Assembly (NCBI GenBank): GCA_023392635.1
Contig: JAEVYS010000037.1
Location: 1-64,000 of the forward strand
Direction: 5' to 3'
DNA: 64,000 nucleotides
DNA from: Actinomycetes bacterium
GTDB taxonomy: Bacteria; Actinomycetota; Actinomycetes; Propionibacteriales; Propionibacteriaceae
Shown: positions 18,220 through 27,395 of the stretch, piece by piece
Layout of the letters: each line of letters opens with the position of its first letter
Numbering within the stretch: position 1 is the first letter of the stretch
Made by a program: the position numbers and the translations under genes
The notes under the pieces: model-generated
The model's input: the letters and a program-made list of their open reading frames with translations, nothing else
Told to the model about the DNA's origin: nothing
Databases searched by the model: none

Positions 18220-19071
18220 ATGCGTACCGTGACCCTGAACAACGGCGTCGAGATGCCGATCCTCGGCTTCGGCGTCTTCCAGATCGCCGATGCGGCCGAG
18301 TGCGAACGCGCAGTGAGTGACGCGCTCGCCGCCGGCTACCGGGCGATCGACACGGCCGCCTCCTACCAGAACGAGGAAGCCGTCGGACGCGCCATCCAGA
18401 GCTCCGGCATCCCACGCGACGAGCTGTTTATCACGACGAAGCTGTGGATCCAGGGCGCCGGGGAGGGCAAGACCCGGGCCGCGTTCGAACGCTCCCTGCA
18501 GCGTCTGAGCCTGGACCATGTCGACCTGTACCTGATCCACCAGCCCTACGGCGACGTGTACGGCGCCTGGCGCGACATGGAGAAGATCACTGCCGAGGGG
18601 CTGGCACGGGCGATCGGTGTCTCCAACTTCCACCCCGACCGGCTGGTCGACCTGATCATGCACAACGAGATCGTGCCCGCGGTCGACCAGGTCGAGACCC
18701 ACCCCTTCCACCAGCGCATCGCCGACCAGGAACTGATGGCAGCCGAAGGCGTCCAGATCGAGTCGTGGGGACCGTTCGCGGAAGGCAGGAACGGCCTGTT
18801 CACCAACCCGGTCCTGTCCCGGATCGCCGAGGCGCACGGCAAGTCCGTCGGTCAGGTCGTGCTGCACTGGCTAATCGAGCGCGGCGTGGTGGTGATCCCC
18901 AAGACCGTCCGCCCGGAGCGGATGGCGGAGAACCTGGACGTGTTCGACTTCGAACTCACCGATGAAGAAATGGCCGCCATCGCCACCCTCGACACCGGAA
19001 CCAGCCAGTTCTTCGACCACCGCGACCCCGCCATGGTCAAGTGGCTGTCCGGCCGCACCCTGGACATCTGA
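18220..19071 (+). CDS. Aldo/keto reductase, 2,5-diketo-D-gluconate reductase-like
   Basis: The 283-residue enzyme is of the AKR5-like group. It has GVEMPILGFGVFQ at the N-terminus, YRAIDTAASYQNEE (Asp, Tyr), TTKLW (Lys), LIHQPYG (His), and IPKTVRPERMAEN as the NADPH 2'-phosphate loop. Its likely role is NADPH-dependent reduction of sugar-derived or other carbonyls. GAAGGAAG precedes ATG 18220 by 4-6 nt. The divergent MmyB-type regulator suggests inducible expression. Confidence 0.92.
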   Translation: MRTVTLNNGVEMPILGFGVFQIADAAECERAVSDALAAGYRAIDTAASYQNEEAVGRAIQSSGIPRDELFITTKLWIQGAGEGKTRAAFERSLQRLSLDHVDLYLIHQPYGDVYGAWRDMEKITAEGLARAIGVSNFHPDRLVDLIMHNEIVPAVDQVETHPFHQRIADQELMAAEGVQIESWGPFAEGRNGLFTNPVLSRIAEAHGKSVGQVVLHWLIERGVVVIPKTVRPERMAENLDVFDFELTDEEMAAIATLDTGTSQFFDHRDPAMVKWLSGRTLDI

Positions 19072-19444
19072 GAAGACGCATGCATGGCCGGCCGGCACAG
19101 CCCCGTGCTTGCGCGGACTCCCGTACTCGATTCTGGGTCCACCGCGGGTCGCTCTGCCAGTTGAGTTCTGCCCCACCCTGCCTCTGTCATGCTGCAGTGC
19201 GGTGTCCCTTTCGCCCCGCGTGCGCGAACCTCCAGGCTTGCCGAGCCGCACTGAAAAATTCATCAATGTGTGGTATCCCGTCCTGCGCGAGGGCGCGTTC
19301 CCGCTGGGTATGTAACTTTGGCGGGCTCCTCCGATTTGGACGTTCGGCTGCGGTGTCCCCCATTCGGGGGATAGCGTGAGGTCCCCAGCAGGGGTCGTTC
19401 AAGCAAGCGGATGAACCCCCGGGGGCAACCGATTGGTCAGGCGC
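19072..19444. other. Leader region before the first GAF-ANTAR gene
   Basis: No coding frame is supported. The stretch contains GGGTAT at 19308-19313, a possible stress-sigma -10 element, and a short hairpin CCCCC-ATTC-GGGGG at 19357-19370. The hairpin lies about 75 nt before the ANTAR gene start. Confidence 0.4.
19357..19370 (+). promoter_or_regulatory. Short hairpin upstream of GAF-ANTAR gene 1
   Basis: CCCCC and GGGGG pair around the loop ATTC. A similar hairpin (CCCCC-ATCGA-GGGGG) lies upstream of the second ANTAR gene at 20311. Since ANTAR domains bind RNA hairpins, these may be autoregulatory, but the loops are shorter than the six bases known for ANTAR targets. Confidence 0.35.
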
Positions 19445-20299
19445 ATGGCACTCGACCAGCAGCACCACTCATTCGCCCCTGGGGCGTTCGGAGACACCCG
19501 GGGAGTTCCCACCCTCGACGCGCTGGTCAGGTTCGCCCTGCGGTTGTGTGCAACGAGTACCGCTGTGCACTGCAGCGCGACCCTCACGGTGCCGGGCCGC
19601 CCCCCCGAGACGATTGCCGCCACGAGCGACCTGCCTATTCGGGCTGACTGGCTCCAGCACCAGCTGGGTCAGGGCCCGGACCTCGCAGCCGGCAACTGCG
19701 AAGTCGCGGTGAGCAACGACATGGCCCGCGATCCACGGTGGCCGGACTTCGGTCGCATGGCCGTCGCGGTGCTCGGTGTGTTCAGCGTTGTGAGGATCGC
19801 TGTCCCGGTGAGCGCCGGGCATGCCGGCGTGAAGTTCTTCAGCGACCAGCCCACCGCCCTGGACCTGCTCGACATCGACGGCGCGCGGCGCCTGGCGGGG
19901 CAGGCGTCCCGGCTGTTCGAACGCCGCGGTGGTGTCGACGCCGCGGCCGTCGCGGCGTCCCTGCCCTCGTCGGGATGCAGCACGCTCGCCGTCGCGCTGG
20001 GCATCGTCATGGCCCGACATCGACTGGACCCCCGAGAGGCATTCCTGCGACTGCAGCAATCGGCCCGCACCCGGGGAGTCACGGTGTACGAGCAGGCATT
20101 CCGGATGGCGCAGGGCGCAGGCCGGTCCGCTCCCGGCGCGGTCGAGCGGCGAGACCTGCGCTACCTCGGGGGGCCGGAGATGTGGCGCGAGCCCGAGGCG
20201 GGGAGCATCGCCACGCCGTCGGGGAGCGCATCGAGGTGGGTGCCGGTCGATCACGAAGGTCGGCAGGAGAGGTGGGCGGGCTCCGCTGCGGCCGGATAG
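19445..20299 (+). CDS. GAF and ANTAR domain protein
   Basis: The 284-residue product has a sensory GAF-like domain at residues about 20-150 and an ANTAR RNA-binding domain at about 160-225 (LAVALGIVMARHRLDPREAFLRL). ANTAR proteins act as antiterminators or RNA regulators in actinobacteria, often in stress responses. A C-terminal tail of about 55 residues is low in structure. ATG 19445 is chosen, and an in-frame TTG at 19433 is an alternative. A second GAF-ANTAR gene follows after 288 bp. Confidence 0.85.
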   Translation: MALDQQHHSFAPGAFGDTRGVPTLDALVRFALRLCATSTAVHCSATLTVPGRPPETIAATSDLPIRADWLQHQLGQGPDLAAGNCEVAVSNDMARDPRWPDFGRMAVAVLGVFSVVRIAVPVSAGHAGVKFFSDQPTALDLLDIDGARRLAGQASRLFERRGGVDAAAVAASLPSSGCSTLAVALGIVMARHRLDPREAFLRLQQSARTRGVTVYEQAFRMAQGAGRSAPGAVERRDLRYLGGPEMWREPEAGSIATPSGSASRWVPVDHEGRQERWAGSAAAG

Positions 20300-20310
20300 C
20301 CGCAGGTTCG

Positions 20311-20363
20311 CCCCCATCGAGGGGGAGGGGGTTCCGCAGGCACCGGGGGTGGTCTGCGGAACC
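20311..20363 (+). terminator. Two consecutive hairpins between the GAF-ANTAR genes
   Basis: The first hairpin is CCCCC-ATCGA-GGGGG (20311-20325). The second has perfect 10-bp arms GGTTCCGCAG (20330-20339) and CTGCGGAACC (20354-20363) with a 14-nt loop. They lie just after the first ANTAR gene. They could be a terminator, or a two-hairpin ANTAR-type target controlling the next gene. Confidence 0.45.
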
Positions 20364-20587
20364 CACCTCGAACCGCAGGACCCGACCAGACTGGGCGCCG
20401 AACTCCTGGACACAGTGCCCCGGCGGTGATTCGGGTTCAGGCGAGTCCGCAGTACCCCGGATGACGGACTGGGTCGTCTAGCGAAACCGCTCGGGTACCG
20501 ATCTCGCGGGCAGGGTATCTACTCATCGGATGCGGGCGTCGCTCGAGCAGCGGGTGAACGTGCGTACCCGGCGAGAGGCTGAAGACC

Positions 20588-21394
20588 TTGGCCACCTCAG
20601 CGAAGGGCCCCTACTCGGCGCCCCCACTGGCGTCCTGGTTCGACACGATGCTGGACCGGCTCGGCGCGGGCACGACCACTCCTGCTCTGAACGCCGCTGT
20701 GCGTCACGCCACCTGGGCGATACCCGGGGTCGACCACGCAGGGATCAGCGTGATGAGTGCGCGGGGCGAGCCGAGGACGTGCTTCGCCAGCGATGACCTC
20801 GCCATGCGCGCCGACGCGCTGCAATGCCGGATCGGTGAGGGCCCGAGCCTGGCTGCGCTGACTCAAAGCGACCTCGTGCTGGTCGCAGACCTGGTGTCCG
20901 ACCAGCAGTTCCCCCGGTTCTCCCCGAGGGCGGTGGAACTCGGCCTGCGCTCGATGCTCAGCACCCGGCTGAGGGCCCTCAGGGACCACCGTGCGGCGCT
21001 CACCCTTTACGCCCACCGCCCCGCCGCTTTCCGTGAGGAGGACCTCGCGCTTGCTGCCATCTACGCCTCTTTCGCGTCGGTGCTGCTGCTCAACCGGCTC
21101 CAGGAGCGTGACGTCGCCGGCCTGCGAAGGGCCGTGGAGACGAATCGTGAGATCGGCGTCGCCGTCGGCATTCTGATGGCCCGGAGCAGATGCACCCGCG
21201 AGTATGCGTTCGAGCGGTTGAGGACCGCCAGCCACAACCTCAACCGCCGCCTGATCGACGTCGCCGACGAAGTCATCTTGACCGGCGAACTACCTGAGAG
21301 CACTCGCTCGGACGGGTGCGAGGCTCGGGAGTACCGCCGAACTTCGAGCGACCGGGGTGCTTCCGGAATGGGAGGCGACTCCGCCAGATCGTGA
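20588..21394 (+). CDS. GAF and ANTAR domain protein (second copy)
   Basis: The 268-residue paralogue has a GAF domain at residues about 30-160 (QCRIGEGPSLAALTQSD is the classic GAF-ANTAR motif) and an ANTAR domain at about 170-230 (NREIGVAVGILMARSRCTRE). The TTG start at 20588 has AGAGG 9 nt upstream. ATG 20648 is possible but would clip the N-terminus. GGGTAT at 20513-20518 may be a stress-sigma -10 element. It keeps the EIGVAVGILM core more faithfully than the upstream copy. Confidence 0.88.
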   Translation: MATSAKGPYSAPPLASWFDTMLDRLGAGTTTPALNAAVRHATWAIPGVDHAGISVMSARGEPRTCFASDDLAMRADALQCRIGEGPSLAALTQSDLVLVADLVSDQQFPRFSPRAVELGLRSMLSTRLRALRDHRAALTLYAHRPAAFREEDLALAAIYASFASVLLLNRLQERDVAGLRRAVETNREIGVAVGILMARSRCTREYAFERLRTASHNLNRRLIDVADEVILTGELPESTRSDGCEAREYRRTSSDRGASGMGGDSARS

Positions 21395-21584
21395 GCGATT
21401 GGCGAGGGCGACGGAACCGGCGCACGGCTCCAAGGGCTCGTTCGTCTCGAAGTGGGTACTCCGCAAGTCCGACCACCGGGTCCTGTCCGGCTCGGACCTC
21501 ATCCCCACGATCATGTTCCGCCAGGCCGACCAGCTCCAGCTCATCCGGGTGCCCTGGACCGACAACGGCCACGAAGACCGCTAG
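21357..21584 (+). CDS. Small hypothetical protein overlapping the ANTAR gene
   Basis: No family is recognised. The 75-residue frame overlaps the 3' end of the ANTAR gene by 38 bp. Its second half (KGSFVSKWVLRKSDHR, then DLIPTIMFRQADQLQLIRV) has protein-like composition and coding bias. The GTG start is uncertain. Confidence 0.4.
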   Translation: MLPEWEATPPDRERLARATEPAHGSKGSFVSKWVLRKSDHRVLSGSDLIPTIMFRQADQLQLIRVPWTDNGHEDR

Positions 21585-21608
21585 TCCACGCATCCCAGCC
21601 GGTCACTC

Positions 21609-22169
21609 TCAGGAAGCCGTGGGCCCGTCCTTCATTCGGTCCCAGAGCTTCATCGTCGTGCTCCAGCTCCGGATGGTCATCGACTTGTAGAGCGGAGACG
21701 ACATGATCGCGCTCAGGCGGCTCTTGGAGCGTTCGGCGCTCAAGCGCCGTGAGTAGATCACGCCGTCGCCGGGCCAGACGGCATCGACGCCCTCGCGGGG
21801 GTTGAAGACGGCCATGGCTGCCTCTGAGGAGACGCCCAGAAGGAAGATGGCATCGCTGTGGTACTTGTCCGGCTCGTCACCGAAGCCCTTCGGCCGATTC
21901 TCGATGACCCTCTCAAGCTGGTCGCGCGTGAGCACGAGCACCTTGACGTTCTCGTCATGGACGTCGAAGTTCTCGGCCAGGTCGGCATCGATCCTCTTCT
22001 TGACGGTCGCCACCGAGTCGGTCGAGGTGAACAGCACGTTGCCGCTGTTGATGTAGGTCTCCACGTCGGTGAAGCCGAGTGCCTCAAGGCTGATCCGCCA
22101 CGCGGCCATCGCGACGGTGTTCTTGCCGCCGACGTTGAGTCCGCGCGCGAGCGCGAGCATGCGCGTCAT
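21609..22169 (-). CDS. DUF1697 family protein
   Basis: The 186-residue product has the family start ALARGLNVGGKN, the core YINSGNVLFTS, and the C-terminal YKSMTIRSWSTTMKL. The biochemical role of DUF1697 is unknown. Its ATG overlaps the stop of a short upstream frame as ATGA, so the two were once, or still are, translationally coupled. Confidence 0.9.
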   Translation of the reverse strand: MTRMLALARGLNVGGKNTVAMAAWRISLEALGFTDVETYINSGNVLFTSTDSVATVKKRIDADLAENFDVHDENVKVLVLTRDQLERVIENRPKGFGDEPDKYHSDAIFLLGVSSEAAMAVFNPREGVDAVWPGDGVIYSRRLSAERSKSRLSAIMSSPLYKSMTIRSWSTTMKLWDRMKDGPTAS

Positions 22170-22363
22170 GCGACGAGCCGCCTGCGGATCTCCCGCGCGG
22201 TGCCGACCGGGTCGATGCTGCGGTCGTGCGATTCGGGCACGGCCAAGGGCTCGGTAGCGCCGTTGGCGCCCGACGCGCGGCGGGCAAGCGTGACGATGGG
22301 CTCGCCCTTGCCGACCGTGCGATACGAGATGAGGTTTCCATCAGCGGAGGTCCCGTGCGCCAT
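22166..22363 (-). pseudogene. Truncated alpha/beta hydrolase-like N-terminus
   Basis: The 65-residue frame starts like an alpha/beta hydrolase (MAHGTSADGNLISYRTVGKG, then EPIVTL). It then switches to unrelated sequence and ends by overlapping the DUF1697 start. The nucleophile elbow and all other core motifs are missing. It is probably a remnant left by deletion. Confidence 0.45.
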
Positions 22364-22539
22364 TGCGTCATTCAACCACCTACGCACGACAGCCTCGCGG
22401 CGAAGATCAGGCACGGATCAGGCCGCTCGAGGGCAAGCCCTCGAACGAGCAACAAGCCCAGATCAGGATGCTTCGCACGACCCGGTCGCCCAGCGCGCCG
22501 AGGGTGGAATGTTGGGGTGCGCCCGACCGTCCAAGGGCT

Positions 22540-23487
22540 TCACCGGGTCCGCTGGTGCGCATCGAGCCAGTCGAAGAGGGCCGCGGTGAACGCCGGGGTG
22601 AGGGTCGGTACGTGGGTGCCACCGGTGATCGTCCACAGCGACACCTCCGTCTGGGTGCGGCAGCCTGTCCAGGTGGTCTGCCGAAGGTCCTCCCCGGCCA
22701 CTTGGGCATCGGCGTCGAGCCGGTCGCCGGAATGAGCGTCGCCCGAGCAGTGGTCGGCCTCCCGCCACCAGGCGACGGTCTCGGCGGCCGAGGTATACGA
22801 CCTTCCGGCGATCTCGCCGCCCTTGTAGGAGATCGTGTCGTCCGCTGTGCCGTGCACCTGCAGCACGCTCACTGGCACGGAGGGTCTGCAGTATGGGTCG
22901 GTGGCGAGCGCGCCGGCGAGAGACGCGACTGCCGCCACCTGGTCGGCGTGCTCGCACGCGAACGTGTGGGTCATGAACCCGCCGTTGGAGTGGCCGACCA
23001 TGTACACCCGTGCCGGATCCAGACCCTGGGCGGCAATGGTCGTCGCGACCAGCCTGCTGAGATAGCCCGAGTCGTCGACGGGTGAGCCGTGGAAGTTGCA
23101 GCACGCCGGGGACGCGTTCCAGAAGGTGTTGCCCTCGGTGTCGGTCGTGCCCTGGGGAGCGAGGACCACGAAGCCACGCTGGTCGGCGAGGGTCCGCAGC
23201 CCGAAGAAGTCGACCGCCTCTGCCGCCTGACCGGTGTAGCCGTGCAGCACGACCACCAGGGCCGTGGGAAGCCCGGTCGGGCGGCTCGGCGGCACGTACA
23301 GCGACCCCGGGCGGCCGTCGACCTCGACAGTTGTCGTGGATGCCGATGCAGCGGACGAGGCGGTAGGAGAGGGTTGGCGCGTGGGCTGCGTGCCGGTGGT
23401 TGAGCAGCCGGCGAGCAGCGCCAGACAGAGCGCGATCAGGATCACTCCCCGCAGCCTCGCGCCGTCGCGTCGGACACCGCTTGCCAT
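22540..23487 (-). CDS. Secreted lipoprotein esterase, LpqC / polyhydroxybutyrate depolymerase-like
   Basis: The 315-residue alpha/beta hydrolase has a lipoprotein signal (lipobox LLAGC near residue 28) and a Ser/Thr-rich linker. LHGYTG carries the oxyanion loop, WNASPACCNF is a family hallmark, GHSNGG holds the nucleophile serine, HGTADDTI the acid and GGTHVPTL the histidine. It should act outside the membrane on short esters, as described for LpqC-type proteins. ATG 23487 is chosen, and an upstream TTG at 23508 would add seven residues before the signal. Confidence 0.88.
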   Translation of the reverse strand: MASGVRRDGARLRGVILIALCLALLAGCSTTGTQPTRQPSPTASSAASASTTTVEVDGRPGSLYVPPSRPTGLPTALVVVLHGYTGQAAEAVDFFGLRTLADQRGFVVLAPQGTTDTEGNTFWNASPACCNFHGSPVDDSGYLSRLVATTIAAQGLDPARVYMVGHSNGGFMTHTFACEHADQVAAVASLAGALATDPYCRPSVPVSVLQVHGTADDTISYKGGEIAGRSYTSAAETVAWWREADHCSGDAHSGDRLDADAQVAGEDLRQTTWTGCRTQTEVSLWTITGGTHVPTLTPAFTAALFDWLDAHQRTR

Positions 23488-23662
23488 GCCACCATTCTGC
23501 GCGGTCAAGGCCGCCGCCGCCGGCCTCGGCGTCCACGGTCATGGCGACAGCCTCCTCGTGGCCACAGGCCGACCGACTGACCAGCCCCCACGGATCGGGC
23601 GCTGGCTCGAACTCGTCCTTCCCGGAATCGTTGCCGGCTGACGACTGTCTCGATCTGCCTGG

Positions 23663-25033
23663 CTATGGGTCTGCGAACTCTGCGAGCCGTGCCAGGCCCG
23701 CGGCTGCGTGGTGTCGCAAGCGCTCAAGGGCCGCAGCGACGTCCGGGGCCCCCGCCCGCTCGGGCGGAATTCTCCCTGGGTTGAGGGTCGTCCGGTTGGC
23801 CCATTCCTTGATGTCCGGTTGCGCTGTGAAGGCTTGTGCCGCGCGGTTTCCCATTACCTGCATGCGTGCGAAGCTCACGGGTGTGTCCGGCAAGCATGAT
23901 GCCGGGCAGACCCGGTTCTTCTCGTCGTCGTCCCCGCGCGTCGCCTCGACATAGCCAATGATGGCCGCACCGAAACAGGGGAAACCGGAGCGCACCGGTT
24001 GGAGCCTGATCTCCTCCCGGCTCCACACCGGCACGACGGGGGGATACTTCAGACCGGACGCGGCGCAGTGCACGATGAGGGTGTCGGAAGGGACCTTGAT
24101 GTCGCCCTCGGTGAGGGTGATGCGACCTCTCTCGACGAGGCGGACATGGCCCATCCGGACGACGTTCTCGATGCGGCGGAGGAGGTCGATCTCCCATTGT
24201 GCGATCGTCGGCGTCTTCGCCATGGTGGGGGTGAATGCCTCGTCTATGCGCAGCATGATGCCCGCGGCCTCGAGCCGAAGGAACCACTCGTCAGGGGAGG
24301 CGGAGCCGGCGGCCGCAGCCAGGGTGTCGGCAACCATGCCCATGAACACGGCCGGATCCGGCTGAACCACCGCGCGGTTCAGCATCCAGGGGTCACGCGG
24401 GCGGATCCAACAGATGGAGTCGGGGTCCACGCCGTTGCCGAGCAGCCAGACACAGGCGTCGGTCGCGGTCTTGCCTGAGCCGACGATGACGAACCGGGCG
24501 GGGGCCTCGGCGACCCGCACCAGATCGTTGACCGGGATCACCTGCGCCCCCGCGACACCGAAAGGTGGTGGAGTGCGGGACGGGATGTCGGGCGACAGGT
24601 AGTTCGCATTCACCAGCCGGCAGGAGCCGCTCACCTCGTAGCGCCTGCCCGACACCAGGGAAACGAACCGGTTCTCACCCACGTAGTCGCAGCCGGGATA
24701 GAACGCAACCTTTCCGGAGCGGGTCATCCGGGTGAGGACGCGCTGGTAGTAGGACGCCACCTCGGCTGCGGTCGCACGCTCGTGCAGGCCTTTCTCAGGC
24801 CCTGAGTCCTGGATCCTGCCATTCCCGAGCATGGTCGACGCCACCCCGTAGAACGTGGAGGCTTGGTGCAGGCGCACGAACGGGTAAGCGTCCAGCCAAT
24901 GCCCGCCCGCACCAAACCGACGGTCGACCAGCACCACCCTCACGTCGGCATGGTCGATCAGGCTGTCGACGAACGCCATGCCTGCGGCTCCGGCCCCCAC
25001 CACCAGGTAGTCAGCCCGAATGGCCCCGTCCAT
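23663..25033 (-). CDS. FAD/NAD(P)-dependent flavoprotein, FMO-like
   Basis: The 456-residue protein shows two dinucleotide-binding motifs: GAGAAGMAF at residues 13-21 for FAD and VGSGKTATD around residue 190 for NAD(P). The layout resembles flavin-containing monooxygenases and related oxidoreductases. I do not see a complete FMO fingerprint, so the substrate is open. It starts 44 bp after the BBE-like oxidase gene on the same strand, so the two may form an operon of flavoenzymes. Confidence 0.82.
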   Translation of the reverse strand: MDGAIRADYLVVGAGAAGMAFVDSLIDHADVRVVLVDRRFGAGGHWLDAYPFVRLHQASTFYGVASTMLGNGRIQDSGPEKGLHERATAAEVASYYQRVLTRMTRSGKVAFYPGCDYVGENRFVSLVSGRRYEVSGSCRLVNANYLSPDIPSRTPPPFGVAGAQVIPVNDLVRVAEAPARFVIVGSGKTATDACVWLLGNGVDPDSICWIRPRDPWMLNRAVVQPDPAVFMGMVADTLAAAAGSASPDEWFLRLEAAGIMLRIDEAFTPTMAKTPTIAQWEIDLLRRIENVVRMGHVRLVERGRITLTEGDIKVPSDTLIVHCAASGLKYPPVVPVWSREEIRLQPVRSGFPCFGAAIIGYVEATRGDDDEKNRVCPASCLPDTPVSFARMQVMGNRAAQAFTAQPDIKEWANRTTLNPGRIPPERAGAPDVAAALERLRHHAAAGLARLAEFADP

Positions 25034-25077
25034 CTGGCACGCTCACCCGCTTCCCGTTGGGGTCGGACCCAGACAAG

Positions 25078-26448
25078 TCAGGGTTGGATGTTCTGGTTCA
25101 GGTGGAAGAGGTTGTCGGGGTCGTAGCGTCGCTTCACCTCCTGCAGGCGGGCGTAGTTGGCGCCGTAGTTGGCAGCTACCTTCGACTGGTCGTCGGACGA
25201 AGCGAAGTTCACGTATCCGCCGGGCTGCGACAGTGGCGCAATCGCCGCATAGTAGTCGCGCACCCACTGGGTGTTGGCCTCGTTGTCGACCGGGTCGGGC
25301 CACATGCCGGCGATCACGGTTGCGTAGGTCGCGTCCCGGTGACCGAAGGCGGTCGCATCGCCTGCCACATCGTGGCAGGCGCCGTTGATCGGGTAGAGGT
25401 GAACGGTCGAGTTGACCACGGGCACCTTGGGCCCGCGTTCCATGTGCGCCTTGATCAGGTCCTTGGACAGGTCCCGCGCGTAGGCCGCCTTCCAGTAGTG
25501 CTGCAGGCCGCGGGGCACCAGGCCGTCAAAGGCGCTGTTCAGCGCCGGATACGGCATGGGCCCGACCATCTCCGCGACGGGCCGGGCCACATCCCGGAAC
25601 CGCTGCAGGACCTGTGCGCCCTCGGTTGCGGAACCCGTCCAGCAGGACACCACGGCGACGAAAGGTTCCCCGGCCCTGTTCTCGGGGACGAACGGCAGCG
25701 GCGGAGCGATCTGGAATGCCGGGAAGCCCCCGTACTCGCGGGGCGCGGTCTGGATGAACTCGTCGAAGTAGGCGAGCACCGCCTCTCCATCGGACAGCTC
25801 GAAGAACATCGGGCCGCCGTAGACCTCGCCGACCGGATGCAGCGTGAACGTGAACTCGGTCACCACGCCGAAGTTGCCGCCCCCGCCGCGTAGCGCCCAG
25901 AACAGGTCCGGGTTCTCGGTTTCGCTGGCGGTCAGCATGTGCCCGTCAGCCGTGACCACCTGAGCCGAGAGAACGTTGTCACAGGACAGACCGTAAGCCC
26001 GGGCAAGGTAGCCGATCCCGCCCCCGAGAGTGAGGCCGCCGACCCCTGTCGTTGAGATGATCCCGCCGGTCGTTGCCAACCCTGAAGCACCGGAAGCATT
26101 GTTGAAGCCGCCCCAGGTGACGCCGCCTCCGACGCGAGCGGTCCGACTGGAGCCGTCGACTGTCACATCGGAGAGCCCTGAGAGATCGATCACCAGCGCG
26201 TCATCGGCGGTTCCATAACCCGGCACGCTGTGCGCGCCTCCTCGCACGGCGAGTTCAGTGCCGGTTTCCGCAGCGTGCCGCACGAGCGAGACGACGTCCT
26301 CCGCTGTCCGACATGTCACGACGGCCGCCGGGTGCCGGTCGATCATGAAGTTGTAGACCTTCCTCGCCTCGTCATACCCGGGGTCACCCGGGGTGATGAC
26401 GTGGCCACGCACCGAACCCCGCAGGGCCTGGATAGTTTGCGCGCTCAT
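25078..26448 (-). CDS. Berberine-bridge-enzyme-like FAD-linked oxidoreductase
   Basis: The 456-residue protein has a VAO/PCMH-type FAD domain (VRGGAHSVPGYG, then GGGVTWGGF and GGGGNFGVVTEF) and a C-terminal BBE segment (YGANYARLQEVKRRYDPDN). The His in GGAHS and the Cys in YGLSCDNVLS are at the positions used for bicovalent FAD attachment. It oxidises sugars, alcohols or alkaloid-like substrates with oxygen or another acceptor; the substrate is not predictable here. ATG 26448 has GGGGGTG upstream. The family start is MSAQTIQALRG. Confidence 0.9.
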   Translation of the reverse strand: MSAQTIQALRGSVRGHVITPGDPGYDEARKVYNFMIDRHPAAVVTCRTAEDVVSLVRHAAETGTELAVRGGAHSVPGYGTADDALVIDLSGLSDVTVDGSSRTARVGGGVTWGGFNNASGASGLATTGGIISTTGVGGLTLGGGIGYLARAYGLSCDNVLSAQVVTADGHMLTASETENPDLFWALRGGGGNFGVVTEFTFTLHPVGEVYGGPMFFELSDGEAVLAYFDEFIQTAPREYGGFPAFQIAPPLPFVPENRAGEPFVAVVSCWTGSATEGAQVLQRFRDVARPVAEMVGPMPYPALNSAFDGLVPRGLQHYWKAAYARDLSKDLIKAHMERGPKVPVVNSTVHLYPINGACHDVAGDATAFGHRDATYATVIAGMWPDPVDNEANTQWVRDYYAAIAPLSQPGGYVNFASSDDQSKVAANYGANYARLQEVKRRYDPDNLFHLNQNIQP

Positions 26449-26957
26449 GGCACCCCCATCTCGTCCGCCGTGGCCCGAGCAAGGGCGAGTCGAGGCAGGA
26501 CTGAACCGATCCATCTGAGAACGACCCACCTGCCGATCGACCAGAGGTTGGGGGTGTCGCTCCTGTGAGGATTGGCGGAGTCACTCGGGATGTTGGGCGA
26601 ACGTCGACGCCGTCGGCGCCCTTGTGGTCATACTCAAGTCGGCGCATTCCTGCTGCTGGTCGCCATTCGGACCTTTCCACAACGAGTATGGTCCCGCCGG
26701 TACCCAGCTCCACATGGGTAGCCTTACCGCACCTGAGCCGCCGACCGACGTGTCCGAGTCGATCCCCGCCTTCCAGGCCATCAGCTCCCGCATCGGCCCG
26801 GCCGCCCTTCGGCGGAGGGCCACCCCCACACCGCGGCAGTCCCGGATGTCCTGGAGCAAGCAGGCGAGCTTCTCGATCCACCGTGGGTTGCGTCGCTGGC
26901 GTGTGATCGGACCCGGCGTCACCCGATCGGCATGGGCCGGCTGGGTACATTCGGCGC
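26449..26957. other. Decayed coding remnant, minus strand
   Basis: No intact gene is seen. Minus-strand frames have coding-like GC bias in pieces: about 26740-26922 (RNPRWIEKLACLLQDIRDC and following) and, in a different frame, about 26565-26730 (THVELGTGGTILVVERSEW and following). The frame change suggests a frameshifted gene relic of unknown family. The 5' end also carries the promoter of the VOC gene. Confidence 0.3.
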
Positions 26958-27395
26958 ATGTCCATCAGACTCGACAACGTCGGCATCGCAGTCCGCGACA
27001 TCGAGGAGACGATCTCGTTCTTCACCGACCTCGGTCTCACCCTGGTCGGTCGCGACACTGTCAGCGGCGAGTGGGCGGACACCGCGGTGGGCCTCGACGG
27101 CAACCACGCCAAGATCGCGGTTCTTCAGACACCGGACGGCCAGGGTCGCCTCGAGTTCTTCGAGTACATCCACCCCGAGGCCATCCAGACAGAACCCACT
27201 CTGCCCAACGAGATCGGGATGCACCGGGTCGCCTTCTCGGTCGACGACATCGACGCTGCCCTCGAGATTGCGGCGAGGCACGGTTGCCATCCGCTTCGGG
27301 GCGTCGCGACCTATGAGGATGTCTACAGGCTCACTTACCTCCGTGGCCCCAGCGGCATCCTTGTGATGTTCGCCGAGGAGCTCAAGAAGCGCTGA
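26958..27395 (+). CDS. VOC (glyoxalase/dioxygenase-like) family protein
   Basis: The 145-residue protein has two beta-alpha-beta-beta-beta modules. The N-terminus MSIRLDNVGIAVRDIEETI, the Glu in RLEFFEY and HRVAFSVDDIDAAL are typical of vicinal-oxygen-chelate proteins. The metal ligand pattern is incomplete (Asn7-Val instead of His in the first strand), so enzymatic activity is uncertain. Confidence 0.87.
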   Translation: MSIRLDNVGIAVRDIEETISFFTDLGLTLVGRDTVSGEWADTAVGLDGNHAKIAVLQTPDGQGRLEFFEYIHPEAIQTEPTLPNEIGMHRVAFSVDDIDAALEIAARHGCHPLRGVATYEDVYRLTYLRGPSGILVMFAEELKKR

